Assembly (NCBI RefSeq): GCF_037974355.1
Contig: NZ_CP150235.1
Location: forward strand, 1,674,001-1,738,000
DNA: 64,000 bases
From: Paenibacillus sp. FSL R5-0517
Lineage (GTDB): Bacteria > Bacillota > Bacilli > Paenibacillales > Paenibacillaceae
Reading direction: 5' to 3'
The translations under genes and the position numbers were made by a program. Positions 1 through 9,172 of the stretch are shown piece after piece; the first letter of the stretch is position 1; each line of letters begins with the position of its first letter. The notes under the pieces are model-generated. The model had not been told where the DNA came from, ran no database searches, and saw only the letters and a list, made by a program, of their open reading frames with translations.

Positions 1-1295
1 ATCGCCTGATTAATCTCGTCCTCGATCTGCTCTGGCATGACGTAGAGATGCGCATCATCCTGGCAGAATGTCCGCACACGCATCATGCCATTCAGGGCAC
101 CTGAGAATTCATGACGGTGAACTTGGCCGAATTCCATCATGCGAATTGGCAATTCGCGGTAGGAATGGAGTGTATTTTTGAAGATCAGCATGTGCCCGGG
201 ACAGTTCATTGGTTTCAGTGCAAACGTTGCATCGTCCACTTCCGAAAAGTACATATTGTCCTTGTAATGCTCCCAATGGCCGGATTGCTCCCACAGCCGG
301 TTGTTCATCATGAGCGGAGTCCGTACTTCCTGATAGCCTTCCTGTAATTGCAGCTCACGCGAGAATTGCTCCAGTTCAGTACGAACAGTCATGCCTTTAG
401 GCAGATAGAAGGGCATGCCGGGCGCTTCTTCGGAGAACATGAATAGTTCAAGCTCTTTACCGAGTTTGCGGTGATCCCGTTTTTTCGCTTCTTCGAGCAT
501 GTGCAGATGTTCATCCAGCTGGGCTTTGTTTGGGAAAGCAGTGCCGTAGATACGTTGCAGCATCTTATTATCCGAGTTACCCCGCCAGTACGCACCAGCC
601 ACATTCAGCAGCTTGAACGCTTTGATCCGTCCAGTGGATGGGAGATGGGGACCGCGACACAGATCGAAGAACTCTCCTTGATCATAGATCGAAAGCTCGG
701 CGTCCTCCGGCAAATCCTGAATGAGTTCAAGCTTGTAGGGGTCCTGGATTGCTCCGAAGATGCTGAGGGCTTCCTCCCGGCTAACGACCCGCCGACTGAT
801 CTTATGATTCTCCTGAATGATTTTGTTCATTTCCCGCTCAATGGCAGCCAGATCACTGATGGACAAGGCATGTTCCAGATCAACATCGTAATAGAATCCA
901 TCCTCAATGACTGGGCCGATACCCAGTTTCACTTGTTCTGTACCGTAGATGCGTTTGAGCGCCTGTGCGAGCACATGTGCTGCGCTGTGACGGTAACGAT
1001 ACAGGCCTTCCGCACTGTCCAAAGTAACAATGACGAGTTCGCAATCTTGCTCAAGCACCCCATCGAGATCGATATTCTGACCATCTGCAATACCGCCGAT
1101 CGCCTGTTTTCCAAGACTTGTGCTGATGGATGAGGCGACTGCACCCACAGTGATGCCTGCTTCGTAAGAACGAACATCTCCACCTTGCAGACGGACCTTA
1201 ATGGATTGACTGGATGGTGGCAGATCATTGGCTTGATTGTTAATTTCGTTACCTGATTTGTTGCTTGCGGAGTTACTGTTTTCCTGTTTGCTCAT
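1..1295 (-). CDS. thrS: Threonyl-tRNA synthetase (3' end outside window)
   Basis: Class II aminoacyl-tRNA synthetase that charges tRNA-Thr in the cytoplasm. Translation of the minus strand from the ATG at 1295 gives a Ser/Asn-rich N-terminal tail of about 30 residues, a TGS domain (starts near SIKVRLQGG), the editing domain with HSAAHVLAQALKRIYG, and the start of the catalytic core with NCPGHM and RELPIR motifs. The C-terminal part, including the anticodon-binding domain, lies beyond position 1. The start is supported by GGAGAG about 9 nt upstream. The polar N-terminal tail before TGS is longer than usual. Expression is expected to be controlled by the T-box leader upstream. The identity is secure. 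Confidence 0.97.
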   Translation of the reverse strand, partial: MSKQENSNSASNKSGNEINNQANDLPPSSQSIKVRLQGGDVRSYEAGITVGAVASSISTSLGKQAIGGIADGQNIDLDGVLEQDCELVIVTLDSAEGLYRYRHSAAHVLAQALKRIYGTEQVKLGIGPVIEDGFYYDVDLEHALSISDLAAIEREMNKIIQENHKISRRVVSREEALSIFGAIQDPYKLELIQDLPEDAELSIYDQGEFFDLCRGPHLPSTGRIKAFKLLNVAGAYWRGNSDNKMLQRIYGTAFPNKAQLDEHLHMLEEAKKRDHRKLGKELELFMFSEEAPGMPFYLPKGMTVRTELEQFSRELQLQEGYQEVRTPLMMNNRLWEQSGHWEHYKDNMYFSEVDDATFALKPMNCPGHMLIFKNTLHSYRELPIRMMEFGQVHRHEFSGALNGMMRVRTFCQDDAHLYVMPEQIEDEINQA

Positions 1296-1309
1296 GTGAA
1301 CCACTCTCC

Positions 1310-1722
1310 ATTTCATCAAATGAAAGCGCAAAAAACACCCGTCCCGGAAAAGGGACGAGTGCGCTTGGCTCGTGGTTCCACCCTAATTTGGTTATGGTGC
1401 ACTCTGCTCTCGGCCAGCCGCCGTGAACAGGAAACATCATAACCCTCATTGGAATCCGCTATCGGGGATCAGGCGGTGAACTCTACTGGCAACAAGCCGA
1501 ACATTCCAAGGGGAGTCCGAGATGCTGAGGTTCGAGTTCACGGCTGCAGAGGGGTAATTCCGGTCCGTTCGCTGAAGAAGGTTTCACCAATCCCTTCTCT
1601 CTCTGGGCAGCACGCAAACGAAATCTTGTCTCTGGTCATCGCCAAATATGTTAGATCAACTCATCAGATGATCCTGAAATGTGTTGTATTCAATATCAAT
1701 ATATGGGAACAGGTGTTATTGA
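1310..1722 (-). promoter_or_regulatory. T-box leader of thrS
   Basis: The minus strand carries the T-box sequence AGGGTGGAACCACGAG (1369-1384). Directly downstream is a terminator hairpin GTCCC-TTTTCC-GGGAC followed by a T run (about 1330-1360), the classical antiterminator/terminator pair. The stem I region lies around 1490-1620, where GAACCTCAG could present an ACC (Thr) specifier codon; that codon assignment is inferred from the downstream gene. Uncharged tRNA-Thr should stabilise the antiterminator and switch thrS on. The leader fills the 470-nt gap between thrS and the histidine kinase gene. Confidence 0.93.
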
Positions 1723-1728
1723 GTGTCG

Positions 1729-1757
1729 ATTATATAGACTGAAAATGGAAAGGTCAA
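1729..1757 (-). promoter_or_regulatory. Sigma-A promoter of thrS leader
   Basis: On the minus strand TTGACC (1752-1757), a 17-nt spacer and TATAAT (1729-1734) form a near-consensus vegetative promoter. Transcription would begin near 1722 and enter the T-box leader. Confidence 0.8.
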
Positions 1758-1767
1758 GCGGAACATT

Positions 1768-3528
1768 TTAATTCGTTACGGACGGCCCATCCCATACTAA
1801 ACGAATGATCGTTCCTTCACCAGGGGTGGACTGTACCTCAATATGTCCTTTCATCGCCTCAATCAACCCTTTGGTTACGGCCATGCCCAGCCCTGATCCA
1901 ACGTCCGATGTACCTGTATCTGTACCGCGATAATATCGTTCAAATAACTTCCATACCGTCTCGGGGTCCATGCCTCGTCCATTATCGGCAAACTGAATAC
2001 TGAATGCATCTGCGTGTTCACCAGAGTGCACACTGACCACGAGGATGGATTCGGGCGGATTATGAAGAAGGGCATTGGCGGTCAGGTTATCCACAATTCG
2101 TTCAAACGAAGGAATATGGACAAGTCCATACACAGGCACTTCGGAAGGTTGGAATATGATGCGACCTTCCCCATAAGCCGGGTTTCGTTCAGCGCGTTGG
2201 ATCAGATCACGGAGTAACGTATTTACGTCAGTCTCTTCCACCACAGGTTGATATCCGCCACTGCGTAATCGATAGGTCATGGCAAGGTCATTGATAAGCC
2301 TGTCCATATACATGGATTTATCGAGCATAATGCCTGCAAATTCCCTGACTTCTTCCACGGTCCAGCTATATTTATCTGCTTCAAGCATATGGGCATACCC
2401 CTGGATGGAGGATAGAGGCGTCTTCAGATCGTGAGTTATGCCAGCGATCCATTCCTCCCGAAGTGAATCGGTCTGTTTCCGAAGTTCTTCATCTTGCTTC
2501 AACGTGTAGGATAGGGCCTGCATGGAGCGAAGCACTTCAGCATACACGTTGTATTTGCGCTTCCACTTACCGTTACGACGCTGACTGCGAGGCACTCCGA
2601 AGGCTCCGGTAGGTTCCTCGTAATGACCTCGCTCTAGACGCTGTAACCATTGGAGCATATGCAGCATGGGCGAGCCGAATCGGTTGGCATACCAGAAGGC
2701 AAGCAAGATAAGCAGAATGATGATGGACACGATCAATATAACCAATGCCGGTTCCAGAATAAAACGATAGGGATTTGAATTCCCTGTACCATTTGCCTCG
2801 CCAGGGATGCTTATCAACCAAGTGGTTCCATTCTTCTCATCGTACCATGTAGCAGTAGACTTGCCTGATCGACTTGGATAGCGAATCTGCAGTACCAACT
2901 CCTGAAGGGTGTATTCGCTTGGTACACCCACAGCTGGTTTGTTGAAGGAGGAGAGTTCTCGTCCTGACGCATCCAATACTTGAAGATAGGCATGAGCAGC
3001 AAGAAGGGCTTCCTGTCGGCCCGGTTGAAGAGTAAACTTCCCGTTGGTCAGAATGAGATCTGAACGAATATTATTGATGAGCGATTTGGCCGGGTTACTC
3101 TCACCATACAACAAAGTGAAATTCTTACCGTTCTTCTCCCGGATGAGTATGACAATCTGATAAGGGAAAGGTTTTTGATTTTCCCAGTATGCAATCAATT
3201 CCCCCGGTTTATAGTGAGTCGGAACATCGGCGGGTGCTTGATAATCATCAATGACGTTGCCTTGTTCATCCAGCACCTGGAGCCAGCCTTGATATTTATC
3301 CACTTGCTTTAACAATTTGGGGTCATATTTGATGGTATTGTCTGGCATGAATTCTGCTGTATTAATCAATTGATCCAGACCGTTAAGCGCAAAATCATCC
3401 ACCAAATTCACTTCATTAACCTTTTGCACGACCCAGTAAGTGGCTACAGACCCAAGCAGGATGATTAGAATGACGGCTCCCGCGAGCATTCCGATAAACC
3501 GGGTCATTAATTTGCGACGAATACTCAT
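1768..3528 (-). CDS. Membrane sensor histidine kinase
   Basis: Two-component sensor kinase of 586 residues. A first transmembrane helix (about 12-33) is followed by an extracytoplasmic sensing region of some 220 residues and a second helix (about 255-278, rich in I/L/V). A cytoplasmic HisKA domain carries the H-box GITHDLKTPLSSIQGY. The ATPase domain has the N-box NLTANALLHNPP, DNGRGM and GSGLGMAVTKGL. It would autophosphorylate on the H-box histidine and pass the phosphate to the adjacent regulator. The start overlaps the stop of the response regulator gene by 4 nt (ATGA), so the pair is translationally coupled. The stimulus cannot be read from the sequence. Confidence 0.95.
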   Translation of the reverse strand: MSIRRKLMTRFIGMLAGAVILIILLGSVATYWVVQKVNEVNLVDDFALNGLDQLINTAEFMPDNTIKYDPKLLKQVDKYQGWLQVLDEQGNVIDDYQAPADVPTHYKPGELIAYWENQKPFPYQIVILIREKNGKNFTLLYGESNPAKSLINNIRSDLILTNGKFTLQPGRQEALLAAHAYLQVLDASGRELSSFNKPAVGVPSEYTLQELVLQIRYPSRSGKSTATWYDEKNGTTWLISIPGEANGTGNSNPYRFILEPALVILIVSIIILLILLAFWYANRFGSPMLHMLQWLQRLERGHYEEPTGAFGVPRSQRRNGKWKRKYNVYAEVLRSMQALSYTLKQDEELRKQTDSLREEWIAGITHDLKTPLSSIQGYAHMLEADKYSWTVEEVREFAGIMLDKSMYMDRLINDLAMTYRLRSGGYQPVVEETDVNTLLRDLIQRAERNPAYGEGRIIFQPSEVPVYGLVHIPSFERIVDNLTANALLHNPPESILVVSVHSGEHADAFSIQFADNGRGMDPETVWKLFERYYRGTDTGTSDVGSGLGMAVTKGLIEAMKGHIEVQSTPGEGTIIRLVWDGPSVTN

Positions 3529-4286
3529 GGGCGTGACACATGTTCCGGTTGAATGAGTTTGTAACCCAGACCTCGGACGTTAACGAGATACACTGGATTG
3601 GAAGGATCGGCTTCAATGCGTTCCCGAATGCGGTGAATATGGACCATCACGGTATTATCATCACTAATGGCTTCTGAGCCCCATACCCGCTCATATAGAT
3701 CTGATTTGGTGAAAATGCGATTGGGATGCTTGCAGAAAAAGAGCAGCAGTTGAAATACAAGTGCCGGACAGGATACGGACTCTCCTTCAACTCGAAGTTC
3801 ACCAGCCCATTCCAATACCTGAAACCGTCCAAAGTCGTACACGCCTTCCGGCATGCTGGAAGATGACGTATTTACGTTCGATGGGATGAGATCCGAGATC
3901 GCAGCTGTTTTTGTTGGCAAATAACGCTTTAGTAAGGATTTAATTCGAGCAACGACTTCCAGCGGATTGAAGGGTTTGGCTACATAATCGTCACCACCAA
4001 CGGCGAATCCCGTTAATTTGTCATAATCGGTTGTTTTGGCTGTCAGAAACAGGATAGGCGCATCGGTGACCTGGCGTAGAAAAGGGCAGATTTCCAGTCC
4101 GCTTTTGCCGGGAAGCATGATGTCGAGCACGATACAATGGTACGTTTTATTGTTGCAGGCCTCAATGGCAGCTTCACCTGTTGTAACGGTATCAATATCG
4201 AGAAACTGTTCTTTGAGCAGAACGGTTTTGAGCATATGCAGAATAGCTTGTTCATCATCCACCAGCAGTATTGAGACGTTATCCAT
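3525..4286 (-). CDS. OmpR/PhoB-family response regulator
   Basis: DNA-binding response regulator of 253 residues. The N-terminal receiver has VDDEQ, the phospho-acceptor Asp in LDIMLPGKSG, and the conserved Lys in GGDDYVAKPFNPLEV. The C-terminal winged helix ends with VMVHIHRIRERIEADPSN and VRGLGYKL. It is the first gene of a coupled pair with the histidine kinase. A GGAGGT site lies 12 nt before the ATG. The gene is divergent from the M23 lipoprotein gene, which may be a target (inference). Confidence 0.95.
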   Translation of the reverse strand: MDNVSILLVDDEQAILHMLKTVLLKEQFLDIDTVTTGEAAIEACNNKTYHCIVLDIMLPGKSGLEICPFLRQVTDAPILFLTAKTTDYDKLTGFAVGGDDYVAKPFNPLEVVARIKSLLKRYLPTKTAAISDLIPSNVNTSSSSMPEGVYDFGRFQVLEWAGELRVEGESVSCPALVFQLLLFFCKHPNRIFTKSDLYERVWGSEAISDDNTVMVHIHRIRERIEADPSNPVYLVNVRGLGYKLIQPEHVSRP

Positions 4287-4477
4287 AGTTAGAAAATGAC
4301 CTCCTGGTACTTCCGTTGTGTGTATTGATAATCATACCATCCTATGGGGATGTATAGCGTACATGCTATCTTAACGGAGTCTTAATTATGCAACCTAAGA
4401 AGACATGGTGAGTTTAACTACTGGTAAGTTGGGGTTAGACGAAGGATAAGACTCATTCTGTACACTTAACTGGAAAG

Positions 4478-4483
4478 TATAAT
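4478..4483 (+). promoter_or_regulatory. Probable -10 box of the M23 lipoprotein gene
   Basis: A perfect TATAAT lies 25 nt before the chosen ATG (4508). No good -35 is seen at 16-18 nt spacing (ATTCTG/TTCTGT), so the promoter may need an activator. The divergent response regulator gene lies on the other side of the gap. Confidence 0.4.
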
Positions 4484-4507
4484 GAATTAGCAGAAGGGAT
4501 GTTGAAA

Positions 4508-5608
4508 ATGAACAGGGAAGGTCATGTGAAAACAGAGCAACAGACACATCAGATCGTAAAGCATAGAAAGGGCTGGAAGGTCCTTGCAATAACCCTTGGA
4601 GCTTGCGTGATATTGTCTGCTTGCGGCAATGGCAACGCGATTACTTCCGACCAGGCGGAGCAGCAGTCATCCGAACAGGCGTCCAATCATGAAGCGAGCG
4701 AGAACACCAATCAGGAGCAGAACTCCACTTCAGAGGTGAGCGCAGTGGTTACACCGGACAATTTCATAGATACGTTGATGAACGGTTCAAAGGATGCAAT
4801 CTATAGCCAGTTTTCCCCGGAATTGAAGGGAACGGTAACGCTTGAGCAGTTTAAAACGACCGCTGATCCTTTTCTGGAGGGTGTTGAATCGTGGGAGCAA
4901 GTGGTAGACGCCGAAATGAATCAATTAACCGAGGTTGCCTGGAAGGATCAGACAGGGACGAAAGGAATTCGCGCCTATTTTTCCGACGAAAATCTGATTG
5001 AGGGTCTGTCAATTCAACCGTTGGAAGCTCATGAAGACACAGATGACAAACTCACCAAAACCGAGTTCCAATTCCCGATGAAGGGGGAATGGTATGTATT
5101 CTGGGGAGGTCAAGATGTATTGTCGAATTATCATTATGAGCATGAAACCCAGCGCTATGCACTGGATATCGTTCGGACAAAAGAACAATCAAGTTATCAT
5201 GGTGATGCTAAGGAAAATGAAAACTACCATGCTTTTGGTGAACCACTCTATGCTGCTGCGGATGGAACGGTCGTCGAAATCAAGAACGATATTCCGGACA
5301 ATGTACCGGGTGTGATGAATCCGGAAGAGCCGGCGGGTAACTATGTAGTTATTGACCATGGCAACGGTGAATACAGCATCACAGCACATATCAAGAAAGG
5401 CAGTGTTTCGGTCAAAAAAGGAGATAAGCTCAAGCAGGGAGACCCTATCGGTGAGCTAGGTAATTCGGGTAACTCCAGTGAAGCCCATCTGCACTTCCAG
5501 GTATCGGACGGCCCCGATCTGTTCACATCTCGCTCGATGAACATTCGCTGGGCTGACCAGAGTCAGCAGTTAACTCGTGGCAATACCATTCAGGGACTTC
5601 CAGAGTAA
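4508..5608 (+). CDS. Lipoprotein with DUF3887-like and M23 peptidase domains
   Basis: Putative cell-wall endopeptidase, 366 residues from ATG 4508, which sits 9 nt after AGAAGGG; the upstream ATG at 4499 is too close to that site. A lipoprotein signal ends with the lipobox LSAC, then a Ser/Glu/Asn-rich linker. Next comes a domain resembling DUF3887 (starting DNFIDTLMNGSKDAIYSQF). The C-terminal M23/LytM domain has HLHF and GELGNSGNSSEAH. The usual first zinc-ligand motif HxxxD appears as RYALD, so catalytic competence should be checked. It is exported, lipid-anchored and probably acts on peptidoglycan cross-bridges. Confidence 0.85.
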   Translation: MNREGHVKTEQQTHQIVKHRKGWKVLAITLGACVILSACGNGNAITSDQAEQQSSEQASNHEASENTNQEQNSTSEVSAVVTPDNFIDTLMNGSKDAIYSQFSPELKGTVTLEQFKTTADPFLEGVESWEQVVDAEMNQLTEVAWKDQTGTKGIRAYFSDENLIEGLSIQPLEAHEDTDDKLTKTEFQFPMKGEWYVFWGGQDVLSNYHYEHETQRYALDIVRTKEQSSYHGDAKENENYHAFGEPLYAAADGTVVEIKNDIPDNVPGVMNPEEPAGNYVVIDHGNGEYSITAHIKKGSVSVKKGDKLKQGDPIGELGNSGNSSEAHLHFQVSDGPDLFTSRSMNIRWADQSQQLTRGNTIQGLPE

Positions 5609-5612
5609 TTCT

Positions 5613-5804
5613 ATATATAAGTTAAAGCATTGAATTTACACTTAACTACTACGCGGACAGAACCATCTTCCGATCGCTGTTATCCCCAGATTTTATTGAT
5701 TCCCTTGTATAAAGGGGAAAATCCGGGGATAAAGGCGCACGCTGCGCTTCTTCTGATTAGTTCTGTCCTCTCCGTTGTCGTGTAAATATTTACTTAAAAA
5801 TATA
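5613..5804. repeat. MITE-like palindromic element, copy 1
   Basis: Intergenic imperfect palindrome. Nested inverted segments are TTTACAC/GTGTAAA (5635-5641 and 5780-5786), GGACAGAAC/GTTCTGTCC, and TTATCCCC/GGGGATAA around a central AAAGGGG segment. A diverged second copy lies at 10201-10465, sharing CCGATCGCTGTTATCCCC and TTCTGTCCTCTCCGTT. No ORF is present. It is non-autonomous repeat DNA of unknown mover. Confidence 0.7.
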
Positions 5805-5830
5805 AAGATTTCTCTGTCAGAATGTAAGAG

Positions 5831-5860
5831 ATGACGAAAACTTCTATTTTCCATTATAAT
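5831..5860 (+). promoter_or_regulatory. Probable promoter of the GNAT gene
   Basis: ATGACG (5831-5836), 18-nt spacer and TATAAT (5855-5860), 44 nt before the start of the acetyltransferase gene. The -10 box is consensus; the -35 is moderate. Confidence 0.45.
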
Positions 5861-5904
5861 ATCCTCTATGATATAGAACGATCTGGATTAATGGAGGAGT
5901 ATAG

Positions 5905-6408
5905 ATGAAGCTGGAAGATGTGCAGATTGAATATGCGCGCCTGGAGGACTTGCCGAGGATTGTAGAGATTTATAATTCCACCATTGAAAGCCGTATGGTA
6001 ACAGCGGATTTGGAATCGGTGACAGTGGAGCAACGTGTTCCGTGGTTCGAGGACCATTCACCGGATCATCGTCCTCTTTGGGTGATGAAGCAGGCAGGTC
6101 ATGTGGTAGCTTGGGCAAGTCTCAGCTCGTTTTATGGACGCCCTGCGTATAATGGAACGGTGGAAGTCAGTGTATACGTGGATCAGCAATGCCGCGGAAT
6201 TGGGGCTGGTGGACGTTTGCTTCAAACGGTATTTGCGGCTTGTCCTGCACTTGGAATTACGACCATTCTCGGATTTGTCTTCGGGCATAATGAACCGAGT
6301 CTGGGATTGTTGCGCAAGCATGGTTTTGAACAGTGGGGATATTATCCCGAAGTGGCCGTGCTGGATGGTGTGAACAGAGATTTGGCTATACTAGGCAAAA
6401 AAATATAA
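5905..6408 (+). CDS. GNAT acetyltransferase, phosphinothricin-acetyltransferase-like
   Basis: Acetyl-CoA-dependent N-acetyltransferase of 167 residues, the full length for this family. The N-terminus (IEYARLEDLPRIVEIYNSTI, WFEDHSPDHRPLWV) and the block YGRPAYNGTVEVSVYVD resemble the PAT/bar branch. The acetyl-CoA loop is QCRGIGAGGRLLQ. The ATG is preceded by GGAGG. It is monocistronic, with its own promoter and terminator. The substrate is unknown; antibiotic or amino-acid-analogue acetylation is possible. Confidence 0.88.
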   Translation: MKLEDVQIEYARLEDLPRIVEIYNSTIESRMVTADLESVTVEQRVPWFEDHSPDHRPLWVMKQAGHVVAWASLSSFYGRPAYNGTVEVSVYVDQQCRGIGAGGRLLQTVFAACPALGITTILGFVFGHNEPSLGLLRKHGFEQWGYYPEVAVLDGVNRDLAILGKKI

Positions 6409-6461
6409 GTACCGTTCTTATTTCGTAACATAATTTATACGGAACATAAGAACACTGAAGA

Positions 6462-6499
6462 TAACCTCCAACCTATTTTATAGGATTGGAGGTTTTTTT
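6462..6499 (+). terminator. Rho-independent terminator after the GNAT gene
   Basis: Stem AACCTCCAA/TTGGAGGTT with a short inner loop, followed by seven T residues. Confidence 0.9.
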
Positions 6500-6541
6500 G
6501 TCGTACATATATTCTTCACTATGTGAAAGTGTAGCTAGTGC

Positions 6542-7033
6542 TTATACGCCAAGTTGATGCTTAATCTCTTGAATCTGTCCCAGATGGCGTTCCTCATGAT
6601 AACTTGCGAAGTCAATCCATTGGGTAAGATCCATCTCACCGAATACGGGATGAGGAAAGGACTTGCTGCGCAGCAGATCAGGATCATGATCCAATGCAAA
6701 GTTATTTAACGCTTGGTGAGATTCGTCCAGATCGGTGCGTACGTCTTCGAGTGCTTCAGGCGCTGCTGGAGGTTGAAGATGGGGTGGTGCCTCGACGGAG
6801 CGGCTGCGGTCCAACGATAGTTCATATGGTTTTTTGTCCACAGACACCACCTGTTCCTTTTCGAGTGCAAGGCGGGCTTGTTTTCCAATTACATTTTCCA
6901 TCAGATTCAGATGACGTAGTACTTGCATAATACTCCATTGTTTGGGTGAAGGCTTCCGGTTCAATTGTTCTTCTTCGAGCCCCGAGACGGCTTCCCAGAT
7001 TTGGCTGCGTATATCGTCATTACGAGTAAACAT
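6542..7033 (-). CDS. DinB-family protein
   Basis: A 163-residue four-helix-bundle protein of the DinB/YfiT type, a group of putative metal-dependent enzymes. Candidate metal-ligand histidines occur in LRHLNLMEN and in YHEERHLGQ near the C-terminus, the usual DinB spacing. The start follows GGAGAGG. It is convergent with the GNAT gene. The substrate is unknown. No LexA-type box is seen upstream, unlike the second DinB gene at 10552. Confidence 0.85.
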   Translation of the reverse strand: MFTRNDDIRSQIWEAVSGLEEEQLNRKPSPKQWSIMQVLRHLNLMENVIGKQARLALEKEQVVSVDKKPYELSLDRSRSVEAPPHLQPPAAPEALEDVRTDLDESHQALNNFALDHDPDLLRSKSFPHPVFGEMDLTQWIDFASYHEERHLGQIQEIKHQLGV

Positions 7034-7138
7034 CGTGTAATCCTCTCCTTATATACGTTTTCTGTGATGAGGGTGTCTGTGTATGTTCATTACCCCAAAT
7101 GTGGATGCTTATTCTATAAGCATAGGGGATGGAATAAG

Positions 7139-7222
7139 TGAAGGCGAATCCAGGCAAGATTCGCCTTGTTAGATGTATTATGTACCCAATAAAAAAAGCC
7201 GTTCTCTCTGAACGGTTCATTT
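7139..7222. other. Two hairpins in the dinB/coiled-coil intergenic gap
   Basis: The first is AAGGCGAATC/GATTCGCCTT (about 7141-7168). The second is GCCGTTC/GAACGGT (about 7196-7216), with a run of A on its left, so on the minus strand it reads as a terminator. No minus-strand gene is visible to its right. The rest of 7034-7317 holds the promoter at 7249-7277 and nothing else recognised. Confidence 0.5.
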
Positions 7223-7248
7223 CAATCTATGCCAAGTCCAAAAAAAGA

Positions 7249-7277
7249 TTGACGGGCGAACCCCGGCAAACTATAAT
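7249..7277 (+). promoter_or_regulatory. Sigma-A promoter of the coiled-coil/amt operon
   Basis: TTGACG (7249-7254), 17-nt spacer and TATAAT (7272-7277), about 40 nt before the first gene. Near-consensus. Confidence 0.8.
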
Positions 7278-7317
7278 CGGTACAAGTAACTTGATATGTA
7301 AGGAGTCCTGACATGAT

Positions 7318-7737
7318 ATGTTAGAAATCGACGAGGTTTATCACCACACAGCATTGCAAATATCATCGTCCGATTTATTGTACCTTATCGAACGGCTGAA
7401 GGTCAAAAAAGAAAATGAGATTCAAACGCTCAAGCAGAAGATCGAACAGTTCGAACAGAAGCGTCGAGCGGAAGAGGTCGCTTATCAATCGTTGTCGACC
7501 GTGCGCAAATGGTTTGCGGGACGCCCTGCAACCCATCATCAGGCGGTGGAATATATGGTTCAGGTGAAGGAACGTTTTCGCAAGATGGAACAGATTCGCA
7601 GACGCATACGTGAATTGGATCAGATCGCAGAACGAATCAAGCATCCGGACAGCATTGAGCGGGACGAGATTGAGCTAGCGCCCGATACCATCCGTGAGCT
7701 CAGACAGCTTAGTGAAACGGAGGATGTACAAGCATGA
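7318..7737 (+). CDS. Coiled-coil protein coupled to amt
   Basis: A 139-residue cytoplasmic protein with no recognised family. Residues about 20-55 (charged K/E/Q/R heptads) and 80-115 are strongly predicted coiled coil, separated by a segment with RKWFAGRPATHHQ. There is no signal or membrane helix. An AAGGAG site precedes the start, and its stop overlaps the amt start by 4 nt (ATGA), so the two are translationally coupled and share the promoter at 7249. Its position suggests a role with the ammonium transporter, a place usually taken by a GlnK-type PII protein, but it has no PII features. Function unknown. Confidence 0.8.
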   Translation: MLEIDEVYHHTALQISSSDLLYLIERLKVKKENEIQTLKQKIEQFEQKRRAEEVAYQSLSTVRKWFAGRPATHHQAVEYMVQVKERFRKMEQIRRRIRELDQIAERIKHPDSIERDEIELAPDTIRELRQLSETEDVQA

Positions 7738-9023
7738 CTTTGGAAACGTTAAGCACCGGGATCGATACGGTCTGGGTCGTACTGAGTGCAGCGATGATTT
7801 TATTGATGGAGGGTGGATTCGCCCTGCTCGAGGCTGGCTTTGTTCGTTATAAAAATAGTGTGAACATTATTATGAAGGTTTTTGCTGACATTACAATTGG
7901 AACGTTGCTGTTTTATGCCATCGGTTTTGGACTGATGTATGGTTCGGACGTTGGTGGTTTTGTGGGAGTAACGGGATTTTTCCTGAATGGGGATTTGTCT
8001 CATCTGGACGTACCGGTATCGCTGGAGACATTCTGGTTGTTCCAGGCTGCTTTTACGATTGCTGTTATCTCCATCGTTTCAGGAGCGGTAGCTGAGCGGA
8101 TCAACTTCCGTGCCTATCTACTCTATATCATATTGATGACGGCGATCATCTATCCAATTGGTGGACACTGGGCATGGGGCGGCGGTTGGCTTAGTCAGCT
8201 GGGGATGCAGGACTTTGCCGGTTCGGCTGTCATCCATGCACTCGGCGGATTCTCGGCACTGGCTGCTGCAATTATCATTGGTCCGCGTAAAGGGAAATAC
8301 ACGCCTCTTGGCGTAAGTGCTATTGCACTTCCGAGCAATCTGCCACTAGCATCTGTGGGTGCATTTCTGTTATGGTTCGGCTGGTTTGGCTTCAATGCGG
8401 GTAGTACACTCAGCGCCACGGATGTAAGAATTGGTCACATTGCGATTGTTACGATGTTATCCGCGGCTTCGGGTGGTGCAGTTACATTGCTGTACACGTT
8501 ATTCCGCTTCAATCGTTCAGATGCACCCTCGGTCATTAACGGTTCGCTTGCGGGACTGGTCGGAATTACGGCAGGCTGTGCTTTTGTTGGTGATGTAGCC
8601 GCGATATTCATTGGGGCGGTATCCGGCTTATTGATGATGGCTGCCACCAACTGGCTGGACCGTCGGCAGATTGATGATCCAGTTGGTGCTTTCCCGGTGC
8701 ATGCCGTATCCGGAATGTGGGGCACGATTGCTGTAGGTCTGTTTGCTACGGATGGTGGATTATTCATGGGCGGCGGCTGGAGGCTGCTGGGTGTTCAGGC
8801 ACTTGGCCTTACAGCCCTGGTTATCTGGGGGTTCGCCATGACCTGGATCGGGTTAAAGTTGATTGGCAAAATTGTGCCTGTACGATCGACAGAGGAAGAG
8901 GAAGATCTGGGTCTGGATATCAGCTATCATGGTGTGATGGCAGCTCATCAAGCCCATGAATTCCTGGACGGTGAGGAGCATATGCGTGCTTACCAGGAAC
9001 AGTCCTCTGATCCAAATCGTTAA
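7734..9023 (+). CDS. amt: Ammonium transporter Amt
   Basis: Amt/Mep/Rh-family ammonium channel of 429 residues with about eleven membrane helices. It carries the family signature around HWAWGGGWLSQLG, DFAGSAVIHALGG and the second pore histidine in FPVHAVSGMWGT. The cytosolic tail includes EEDLGLDISYHG, as expected for PII-regulated members, although no glnK is adjacent. It is the second gene of a two-gene operon with the coiled-coil protein upstream and a strong terminator downstream. Confidence 0.96.
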   Translation: MTLETLSTGIDTVWVVLSAAMILLMEGGFALLEAGFVRYKNSVNIIMKVFADITIGTLLFYAIGFGLMYGSDVGGFVGVTGFFLNGDLSHLDVPVSLETFWLFQAAFTIAVISIVSGAVAERINFRAYLLYIILMTAIIYPIGGHWAWGGGWLSQLGMQDFAGSAVIHALGGFSALAAAIIIGPRKGKYTPLGVSAIALPSNLPLASVGAFLLWFGWFGFNAGSTLSATDVRIGHIAIVTMLSAASGGAVTLLYTLFRFNRSDAPSVINGSLAGLVGITAGCAFVGDVAAIFIGAVSGLLMMAATNWLDRRQIDDPVGAFPVHAVSGMWGTIAVGLFATDGGLFMGGGWRLLGVQALGLTALVIWGFAMTWIGLKLIGKIVPVRSTEEEEDLGLDISYHGVMAAHQAHEFLDGEEHMRAYQEQSSDPNR

Positions 9024-9044
9024 ATGGAATATAGGATAAGGAAG

Positions 9045-9078
9045 TAGACTGACAAGCAATGTCAGTCTCTTTTTTTGC
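9045..9078 (+). terminator. Terminator after amt
   Basis: AGACTGACA/TGTCAGTCT stem followed by an eight-residue T-rich tail. Confidence 0.92.
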
Positions 9079-9172
9079 TAGAAGCAGGGAAAGACGTCCG
9101 GGCGGAAGAATATACAGGTGTGAACCTGAATATGTCTCAGCATAGGTGTATTGTCTGAAGGGGAGGATCTAT

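Noticed and set aside
471..1133. 220-residue plus-strand ORF
   Set aside because: It is antisense to thrS, whose minus-strand translation is unmistakable.
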